Made by a program: the position numbers and the translations under genes
Assembly (NCBI GenBank): GCA_039720395.1
Contig: JBBPBK010000077.1
Location: 186,001 to 250,000, forward strand
DNA from: Liquidambar formosana
Taxonomy: Eukaryota > Streptophyta > Magnoliopsida > Saxifragales > Altingiaceae
Length of the DNA: 64,000 bases
Reading direction: 5' to 3'
In this document: positions 56,065 to 64,000 of the stretch, piece by piece
Position numbering within the stretch: the stretch's first letter is position 1
How the letters are laid out: the number at the start of each line of letters is the position of its first letter
The notes under the pieces: generated by a model
Database searches by the model: none
The model's input: only the letters and a program-made list of their open reading frames with translations
Told to the model about the DNA's origin: nothing

Positions 56065-56960
56065 GTGGTGTGTGGGCCCCCTTTAAATTAGGCAGTATTT
56101 TTGTGGTTTTGTACTGTTTCATGCTTTTGTTGATGAAGTTCTCATCTGTTCAAGGGAAAAAAACAGTCTAGATAGAATGAAAGAAATTCTGTTTCTTGGT
56201 TTTCTCACTTCTCCCCTCTCAACTTCTACCCTCTCATCAAGGGGAGGTTTTAGGTTCAAGTTTTAGGAATAATTATATGATGTTTATATGATGTTGTAAT
56301 GAATTTTTCATTCATGGTATCAAAAAAAAAAATTGTTCCTGGTATTTTTCCTTTTTGTTTACTTTGCTAATTGACCTATGGATCTTGAGGTTTCGGAAGC
56401 CTACATTTTTTTACGGAGTACTTTTCTTGCAAGGGATTTGCCTTCCTAGTTGTTTCTTAAATTGTGTGTCACCAGATTTGCTTGTAGTCAAATATGCCAC
56501 CAATTGTCATAGACTCATAAGTTGATGTAATGAATTTTCAATCCATATTACCAAAAAAATAAAAATAAATTAAAAAAGCCACCACTATGCGCTCAACTTC
56601 TCCTCGCACTACACGTCTACACCACCTTATTGTCGTTGCATTTATTAGATTCCCTGGACAATACAAGTCCTGGGAAAACCCAAGCAATTTGTGCCCACAA
56701 TGTTATCGCATTTGATTCATGTCAAGCGAATCTCCTATCAGACCAGTAAAATAGAGAGAGAGAGAGAGAGAAGAAAAAAATAAAAAATAAAAACCCACTA
56801 GTGTCGTTATCCCTGCGTCTGGCAGGGCAAATCACGAAAAAGAATCCAAAGATCAGGATGAGTGGATGACCCCAAAAAGGGTTAGCATTGGGAGGAGCAG
56901 GGTCAGGCTGAGTTTGGGCCAATATTTTCTGGGCTGGGGCCGGGCTGCGGAAACTGTGCT
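56065..56960 (+). repeat. Older diverged copy of the duplicated flank
   Basis: Parallels 45880-46440 (unit 1) and 49085-49990 (unit 2): aaattaggcagtatttttgt, tgacctatggatcttgaggt, tattagattccctg, cccactagtgtcgtta. More diverged than units 1 and 2 are from each other, so it is an earlier duplication. A (ga)n run lies at 56753-56772. Confidence 0.8.
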
Positions 56961-58083
56961 TGGGGGTGGTTACAAAAAAAAATACAAAGAGGCACTGCAA
57001 AAGAAAGAATTGCTAATCGCAAATTAGGAAGAATATTTGTTTGGGAACATTGACCACAAATCCATTAAATAAGATTTATGGAGGCATAAATTCACCTGTA
57101 AATCTTTATGTTGCCTTGAGTCCACATAACCCTTTATAAACCAAAATACCCTCTTCCCCCACTTCTCTCCCTGTAATGTACAAGATCGAGATTGTGTAGT
57201 CAAGCTTCACAATCCTTGACTGTCGAAATTTGTGCAGTGGCTACCGACATAGGTGAAACCAGTCTCAATTTTTTCCAGTGAATCGCAAAGGAGCTTCACG
57301 ATCCCTGGTGAGTTGGACTCCATTTTTTTCGAAGAATCGCACCACTAGCTTCACGATTCTCAGCGGATCGGCATCGGCTGCTGCTCCTTAGTGAAAAAAT
57401 CCGACGGCATTGGCGCCTTTTGAAGGATTTGTGAAGCTTCTTGAAACCATGCGCCATTTCTGACCCCATGGTAAACTTGTTGAACTATTCTTGCCCGCTT
57501 GTTGTATGGATCCAAAATCCAAGGCTGATGGTGTCATTCCTCCACTATAGAAGTTTCGTCCCATTCCTCAACGGCTCCACAGTTGGGATAATTTCATATC
57601 ATATATAAATGTGGGGAGAAGTTCATGGCAGGGGTTGTGAGAGAGGGCTTTGTGAAGGTAATTCATGGAAAACCAAATCAGAGACGACCATGGAAAATTT
57701 TTTTTAAATTGAGAGACGTAACTTTTTTAAAAAAATACTTACATGCATCTAACAGTTTCAAAAACACTCCCTTTCTCAAATTCAAAAATTTCCAAACCAC
57801 TAATACCAAAATGAATTCTTTTTTACATAATTTAATTATTAAATTATCTCACAAAACAATTAATTTAAATTTAAATTCTACTAAAAAAAACTAATTTAAA
57901 ATATTCCAAAATAGTTACAAGTAATTCTTTCACATCTATTAGTTAGTTTGGTTTCCACTAGAAGAATAATGGTCATCTGGGTATCATTGGACTTGGATCC
58001 TATTTTTTGTAGGATTTTTTATGTCTTATAAGGTTTGATGATCTAACGGTTTTTTATTTTTTATATTCATTTATAAACAAACC
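56961..58083. other. Intergenic DNA
   Basis: No gene recognised. 57180-57480 is richer in GC and repeats the word gcttcacgatcc or gcttcacgattc. Confidence 0.35.
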
Positions 58084-58975
58084 AATTCAATAGTCATAAA
58101 AAATCACATCCTTCAAGTTCTAGGAAAAAACTTATATAGGATCCAAATTTGGTATTATGGCTAAAGTCTTCTCTTAACCAACTTGTGCAGTATGTTCTTT
58201 GTCCATTTCAAGAGTCCCAAATTGACGAGTCAAAATTGGAGTTAACACCATAAAGAGACATGGTAGGAACCTAAAAAGTTGCATTGAAGACTCGTCAAAA
58301 CAAACTAACTCAATAGTCATGAAAAGTCATGTCCTACAAGATCCAAAAAAAAACTTGCAGAGGATCGAAATTCAATATTATAGCTAGAGTATTTTCTCAA
58401 CCAACTTGTGCAGTATGTGTGGACGTGAGGTTCTTTGTACATTTCAAGAGTCCCAAATTGACGAGTCAAAATTGGAATTAACACCATAACGAGACATGGT
58501 AGGAACCTAAGAAGTTACATTAAAGACTCATAAAAACAAACCAATTCAATAGTCATGAAAAGCCATGTCCTACAAGATTCAAGGAAAAACTTGCAGAGGA
58601 TCCAAATTCGGTATTATGACTAAAGTATTTTCTTAACCAACTTGTACAATATTTATGGACGTGAGGCTCTTTGTACATTTCAATAGCCCCAAATTGACGA
58701 GTCAAAATTGGAATTAACACCATAAAGAAACATGATAGGAACCTAAGAAGCTGTATTAAAAACTCGTCAAAACAAACCAATTCAATAGTCATGAAAAGTC
58801 ACGTCCTACAAGATCCAAGAAAAAACTTGTAGAGGATCCAAATTCGGTACTATGGCTAGAGTCTTTTCTCAACCAACTTGTGCAGTATTTGTGGACGTGA
58901 GGCTCTTTGTACATTTCGAGAGTCCCAAATTGATGAGTCAAAACTGGAATTAACACCATAAAGAGACATGGTAGG
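58084..58975. repeat. Satellite-like tandem array, about 236-bp unit, near four copies
   Basis: Units start with aa-tcaatagtcatgaaaag at 58084, 58307, 58543 and 58779. Spacings are 223, 236 and 236 bp. Conserved words include gaggatccaaattcggtat, cccaaattgacgagtcaaaa and taacaccataaagagacatg. The unit is not a multiple of 3, so the matching minus-strand frames are shadows. Confidence 0.93.
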
Positions 58976-59364
58976 AGATACATGTAGTCCATATAACTGT
59001 TTTGTTTTTCTACATAATTTCATATTTATCATGACTCTTTATTCAAAGGTCTTATTGAATAGATTTCAATGATATAAATTCTGTTAAAAATCGATGTGTA
59101 GATTGAAAGTTATACTAACTCAAAGTTTGAAAACAAAAATAACAACTTAAGGGTATAATTGACTTCATACACTTAAAACACACAAAAACATTATCATTTC
59201 ACTTTAAGGTGGCTGCATAAGTTTTTATCGTGGATTTATGCCTCCATAAGTCCTATTAAAGTGGACTTCTCCTTTATTTTCCGTTTTTTGATCTCTCACT
59301 TATTTTAAACTTTTCAAGATTTTACAAAAAATACAACAAATTTTCATTATAATTGGTCACGTTA
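58976..59364. other. Intergenic DNA
   Basis: AT-rich; no gene or repeat end recognised. Confidence 0.4.
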
Positions 59365-59580
59365 TCCACTAGAAAACATCATTTTGAACTACTTTATAGA
59401 AAAATGGTTTTCGAAAATCTATCTTTTAAGTGGACTTTTTGGCTATTTAAAAACTTTATTTTTGTGAAAATGAAACAAAGAATATTGTAAATGGTCAAAA
59501 CAAGATAAACAATAGATTTTGAAAAAACTTTTTTTCACAAAATTGTTCAAAATGATATTTTCTAATGGACAGCATAGCCC
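59365..59580. mobile_element. Fold-back MITE, about 216 bp
   Basis: The left arm atccactagaaaacatcatt is mirrored by the right arm aatgatattttctaatggac, and the match continues for about 60 bp (actactttatagaaaaatgg against ctttttttcacaaaattgtt). A related, more decayed copy is at 40609-40830. Target duplication not determined. Confidence 0.65.
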
Positions 59581-60141
59581 TAATAAAAACATTTTATATT
59601 TCGTTGAAAAATTTAAAGTAAATGAAAATAAAAACAAGTTTTAGGGTGCCAACAGAAGTCCTATTTATTTTGAAGATATGAGCTATCATATATGCTTAAA
59701 TTATTCTTTCTTGAAGTTCGTTCTGTAGAGGAGTGTTGGCGCAAAACCTAAAGACTACGCCTTTCTTGATTCAAATAATTTCCTCCATCTTTTAGAAATT
59801 GGATACCTAGCTGCCATGTACTTTAACCCTTATTTTTGAACTACAACTTCTTTGGATTTTTTGTTTATGATAAAGTAATAACAATCAACTAAAATTTGCC
59901 ATCCCTAAATTAAATGTTTGACTTCGTCCCTGAATATCAATTTTCTTAACCCTTATAATTTACATTGTTGAACTTTATGTACAAATAAATAGATGAGGTG
60001 TCAAGTACATTTCAATTTTTGAATGAATGAATTTCTAAACTATGGGTCTATAGGAGGAAGAATGAGAGAGAGAGAGAGAGAAATATCACACGCAGGTTTT
60101 TCTCTTCTGCATCTGTCCTAATGATTGATCACATAATTCCT

Positions 60142-60681
60142 CTATTGTATCCCGGATAACTCATGGTCAAATATGCAAACCTCCTGCTCAATCTGACCAT
60201 AACTCTGTGAAGGAAATGGCTCCACATCTGAGAGCCATGACTCGACCTCTTGATATGCTAACCAATCCTCCTCATTCTGGTTCGCCGACAAATTCTGTAA
60301 TGCAGTCTCGTGCAAATATATTTGATCCCATGCCTGGTTCAATTCATCATCGAAAGATGCTTGCGATTGGTGACACGATTCCCCCGAATCAACGGACACT
60401 TCCATGCTGCTTTCAGATAGTACTACTGCTCCAGGATCTTCAACATCAATAACTGGAATTTCTTGAATTGCTTCCTGTCCGGTAGGTAGTGGGGGTGGGG
60501 ATCTGTTTGTAATTCCATTATTGCCAGTCAGTTCTTGAACAAGCTTCTTGAAGCTTGAGGTGTCTGTGATGTAGACCTTGGGCCGCAGAACCTTGATCAA
60601 ACTGTTGAGTTGCTTATTCTTCTCATTCTTTGGTATTTTAACTAGTGATGCTTGGCTTACTTTCTTCACCATTATTTTCAC
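60142..60681 (-). CDS. VQ motif-containing protein
   Basis: An intron-less frame of 179 residues. The VQ motif FKKLVQELTG lies at residues 44-53 within RPKVYITDTSSFKKLVQELT. VQ proteins are plant nuclear cofactors that bind group I and IIc WRKY factors through this motif and tune defence and stress transcription. A basic N-terminus (MVKKVSQASLVKIPKNEKNK) is followed by a Pro-rich spacer and a long acidic C-terminal half, a usual VQ layout. Two close ATGs (MKIM) compete as start; either keeps all motifs. No lesion is seen. It lies outside recognised transposons. The exact VQ subgroup is not assigned. Confidence 0.88.
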   Translation of the reverse strand: MKIMVKKVSQASLVKIPKNEKNKQLNSLIKVLRPKVYITDTSSFKKLVQELTGNNGITNRSPPPLPTGQEAIQEIPVIDVEDPGAVVLSESSMEVSVDSGESCHQSQASFDDELNQAWDQIYLHETALQNLSANQNEEDWLAYQEVESWLSDVEPFPSQSYGQIEQEVCIFDHELSGIQ

Positions 60682-61024
60682 AATTTCAGAAACTGGGCTC
60701 CTCCGATTCGCAATTCCACTTTCGATGCTGTAAAAACCGAAGGGTCCTGTGAGCTATTAATAGTGCCAAGCCTAAGAATGAAATAGAAATATGTATGAGA
60801 AGGAAGGGGCCGGTGTGGAAAGAGAACAATTCACCAGACATTTATAAAGATGCTGAAATTAAAATGGTATATTGACTCTATAAATTATTAAATATGAATG
60901 AAATTAGGAATCCATAGACACCCACCAACAGATGTTATATTCTATTAACTCCTATCCTTCCTAGGGCCCTTTTCTCCTAGTCAGTGTACGACCCACCAAG
61001 GGGGAAATGCTAGGATTTGTACTC

Positions 61025-61142
61025 ACATGGAAGATGTTGTGGTTGGTCACGTGCGCCATGAGGTCAAAACTAATATGAGATAGGAAGATGTTGTGGTTGG
61101 TCAAGTACGTCCAGAGGTCAAAACTAATATGAGATAGGAAGG
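61025..61142. repeat. Tandem duplication, about 56 bp
   Basis: ggaagatgttgtggttggtca...ggtcaaaactaatatgagata occurs twice in a row (about 61029 and 61082) with several substitutions between. Confidence 0.85.
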
Positions 61143-61199
61143 GCATTGAGGCTGGCCGGTTATGCGGCTAACTATTTAAGGGTTTGTCTGGTTCTCTGC

Positions 61200-61240
<41 letters not shown>

Positions 61241-61244
61241 TGGT

Positions 61245-61395
61245 TATGTTCCCATCATCATGTGTTGATATAAGTTATATTAATACTATGCATTAGGGGT
61301 TGTACTCCTTACATTAGTTCAATATATCTCATATCCCACTAATATACTTGGTACAACTCTCAACGCAGGTGTTTATATAAGTTATATTACATTGT
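61245..61395. repeat. Dispersed hairpin-containing repeat, copy 2
   Basis: ggttatgttcccatcatcatg then tgttgatataagttatatt, ggggttgtactcctta and tatataagttatatta. Same order as 13129-13288. It abuts a (ta)n/(ca)n microsatellite at 61204-61240. Confidence 0.6.
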
Positions 61396-61474
61396 CGAAT
61401 TTGCTGCATAAATTAACAAAGTAAACTTACATGTTTAGTGGGGCTACTCAATTCCTCTTGTCATGAGACTATCC

Positions 61475-62846
61475 CTATAGACCACATCTATTACATTTTC
61501 TTAAGTTTTGTTCTCTTGTTTTTTCTTTTCCTCCTTTTAATCTTTTACCACATCCCTTAGATCTAACTTGGTTGGACTCTATTAACATAGTAGTAGAACT
61601 GATTGGGGGGCAAATGCTAGTTGATCTCACATTGTTGATACACTCTCCAATAGAGCGTGAGTTGATCTTCCTTTCAAAAGACAACAAATCTTCCTTCAAC
61701 TCGTCAGTTTCCTTAACATTTAAAATGGCTCTATCAACAACCCTTGCAAAAATTCCATATAATTCATTACGGCGAAGCAACATGCCCCTATCACCTACAT
61801 ACTCTATGTTCACCCCACTGCCCTCTATTAAACGCCAACACTTTGCACCCTTTGTCCACCTCTTCACTATATATTTACCTAGCAACTCGAAGTATTGTTT
61901 TCTACAAAAGAAAAGGTGCAACAAGTGTGTGCAGGGAATTCCATCCCGGCCACTCAAAATTCTTACAGCTGCAACTACAAAAATCAGAAACCTTATCATC
62001 TACAACCAATCGAACCCTGTCTGGTATTGGTTTTTCACCATCTTCATTGTCCCTTTTCCTTTGGATGCCTTTGCCATCATCAAACCCACGCCCCCTTTGA
62101 ACCTCATAGATGGTTTGGAACTCATCATCCACCTTAACAGTACTCACATACTTCATAGATTCCCACAACTCACTTTGAAAATTTTCAAACATGGAATGTG
62201 TATAAATTTCAGCCATTTGTCTCTCAAATGCAACCAGAGTCTTCAAAATGAATCTCTCTTGGTGATCAATATGGTCAGCTTGTAACTACCCATACCTTTG
62301 TCGCGCAAGTGCCCTATTGAACCTTGTCACAAAGTTGAACAAAGAATTACGCCTGTCCACATATTTCTTTGCAAATGAATGGTTACTCTCTGCTCTTTGA
62401 CTAGATGACATTTTTGCAGAGAAAATATATTTAACAAAAGCAAGAACCCACCTATCCTGCTTGTTAAACATTGCTTGTAACCACCCATTCTCATGTAACT
62501 CACTTCTTTCAATGAGAGCAACCCATCTACACTCGAACTCCTCTGGTCCCTCTGAATCCCAAATACATTCACGAAAGTTTTAGAAATATTGGTTACAAGT
62601 GCGAGCACCAAGTTTCTCAGAAAACTTGTTTAAGATGTGCCAAATTAATGAAATACCTATAGCATGTTATTGGAAATACATATTTAATGGCAATCTCCAT
62701 GGCAGGATCTTGATCAGTAATGATCATCTTGGGTAGCTCACCTGCAATAGCTTTCATCCACTGCTCAAACAACCAAATAAAAGATTCATGATTCTCGTCA
62801 CACAAGAACCCACAACCAAATGTTATTGTTTGCCTATGATGGTTAA
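61475..62846 (-). pseudogene. FAR1-related (Mutator-like transposase-derived) protein, broken
   Basis: In order on the minus strand: NHHRQTITFGCGFLCDENHE and KMIITDQDPAMEIAIK, part of the MULE-type DDE fold; FKYI-like SSQRAESNHSFAKKYVDRRN; a decayed SWIM region (FCSCSCKNFEW); LLGKYIVKRWTKGAK; and KGCGKRLKGGKEKTREQN near the C-terminus. FAR1/FHY3-family proteins are domesticated Mutator-type transposases acting as transcription factors. Several frameshifts and stops (near 62612, 62286 and 61902-62000) separate the pieces. The N-terminal half is cut by an LTR starting at 62847. It may be a gene relic or part of a transposon. Confidence 0.85.
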
Positions 62847-64000
62847 TGTCACGACCCGAAAATAGGCTATGACGTGTCAATAGAAGGAAGAATAAATAAA
62901 ATGAAGTTCAAGGATGGTTTATAATAAAAATTATAGCTTTATAAAATATTTTTAAAAAATCCGGCATGGTCCTGTCTGAAAATAGGACATACTAAGTTCT
63001 CGACAGTTTCAAACCTGTTCAATTTAAAATCAAAATCCTTCAACCATCCACAACAGGTAATTGAAAATGAGCTGGCATAATAGTTCCCCCAGAGTTCTAT
63101 TGTCAATACAGGCAGTATATAATACAATAAGTCTATTTAAATAATGTACAGGTCATAAACATTGTAAAATGCATTTGCACGACATCCATAATGCAATGCT
63201 TATGCTAAACCCGATGTGATGCCTCCTCATAAGAGTCATCCCTACTTTGCTCAAGGTCTGCAAAAGGTTTTAAAAATAGGCGTGAGTATAAACTCAGTAG
63301 AATACATTTTTCAAAGTTGTATATCAAGGTTTTAAAAACCATTATAAACAAATAAATAAAATGAGATAACAAAGGGTTGCATATCACAAATTTTAAAATA
63401 GGTACAAGAGAACATGAAAATCAATCATAACATAAATTCGCTATATCTGGCGATACACAACATCATCTGCCATATTTGGCAATTCACAACATCATCCGCC
63501 ATATCTAGTAATCCATATCATCAGTCTTTTAAACTGAATAATCCTCCCCAGGTTATGCGGGGCCCTCGCGCGCGGAAATAAGAGGAAACACAGCAAGACA
63601 TCCCTATTTGAGATCGCAGTAACCTCAAGAGGAAACACAGCAAGACATCCCTACATGGGACCGCAGTAACCTCAATTCGAGTACATAGACCAGGACTATA
63701 AGATAGGAAGACACGGCAAGACGTCCCTTTTCTTCGGGACCACAGTAATCCTGTCTCCAGTAGCCCTCACACCACATCCATTTACATATTAATCTCTCAA
63801 GAATCATTCTATTATAATGGTAGATAAACGGGTTTGCAACACTTACATAAAAAGTGACCCCTAAATAGTCAATAACAATAATTTAACAAATAGGTTTTCA
63901 AAATCAACCCATTATACCCCAAATCATGTGAGGGTTTGTAAAATAACACAAATATAGCTAAATAAAGTATAAAACAAAACCCTAACTTCCCAAATATATG
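62847..64000 (-). mobile_element. LTR (or solo LTR), truncated by the window edge
   Basis: Starts TGTCACGACCCG directly after the FAR1-like frame, matching LTR ends that read CGGGTCGTGACA on the other strand. It holds an LTR-end-like piece at 62940-63020 (ccggcatggtcctgtctg). There is also a tandem set of ccatatctgg-like words at 63430-63510 and repeats of aacacagcaagacatcccta at 63586-63660. No coding region. The other end is outside the window. Confidence 0.6.

Noticed and set aside
58553..58992. Two similar minus-strand frames (EMYKEPHVHKYCTSWLRK) as a repeated protein
   Set aside because: They arise because a 236-bp tandem unit is open by chance in one frame. The unit length is not a multiple of 3 and other copies are not open.
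61572..62285. 237-codon plus-strand frame as a gene
   Set aside because: It lies antisense to FAR1-family motifs that clearly read on the minus strand. The plus frame has no domain.
1..64000. CRISPR array, operon structure, rRNA or organellar insert
   Set aside because: No regularly spaced repeats with unique spacers, no bacterial gene order, and no rRNA or plastid gene sequence recognised on either strand.

Overview
This is a plant nuclear genome window, probably from a woody dicot. The signs are split genes with GT/AG introns, a callose synthase 3' end, an F-box pseudogene, an RPP13-like NLR relative, a VQ-motif gene, AT-rich intergenic DNA, and dense nested transposons of plant families (Tekay-type Ty3/gypsy, Mutator-like, Harbinger-like MITEs, LINEs). 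I cannot name the species. No bacterial, organellar, CRISPR, rRNA or convincing tRNA feature was seen.

Layout. 1-1.3 kb: 3' end of a Ty3/gypsy-like element with its LTR. 2.7-5.7 kb (+): last four exons of a callose synthase. 5.9-10.7 kb: intergenic DNA with two MITEs. 10.7-12.5 kb (-): an F-box pseudogene broken by frameshifts, a 61-bp tandem duplication and an inserted MITE. 13-21 kb: MITEs, a 5'-truncated LINE, a LINE ORF1 remnant split by a MITE, and a TIR-bounded element carrying a 2.7-kb putative solo LTR. 21.1-38.3 kb: a composite block bounded by roughly 1-kb inverted repeats. It holds a captured dynamin (DRP2) gene fragment, an RNase H fragment, an intact two-exon GRF zinc-finger gene and a broken FAR1-like SWIM gene. 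A 9.3-kb Tekay-type retrotransposon with 2.3-kb LTRs sits inside the block. 41.3-53.1 kb (+): an NLR-like gene without a nucleotide-binding core, followed by an imperfect tandem duplication that includes its 3' end. 56-57 kb: an older copy of part of that flank. 58.1-59.0 kb: a tandem array of about 236 bp. 60.1-60.7 kb (-): a VQ-motif gene. 61.5-62.8 kb (-): a FAR1-family pseudogene cut by an LTR that runs off the window end.

Host genes that look intact or plausibly functional are the callose synthase (its 5' part lies outside the window), the RPP13-like LRR gene, the VQ gene, and possibly the transposon-borne GRF gene. Most other sequence is layered transposon debris. Several insertions can be ordered: their target-site duplications are visible, removing a MITE restores the reading frame of an older element, or an empty site survives in a duplicated segment. 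All similarity statements come from reading the sequence by eye. No alignment or database search was run, so boundaries of diverged repeats are approximate.
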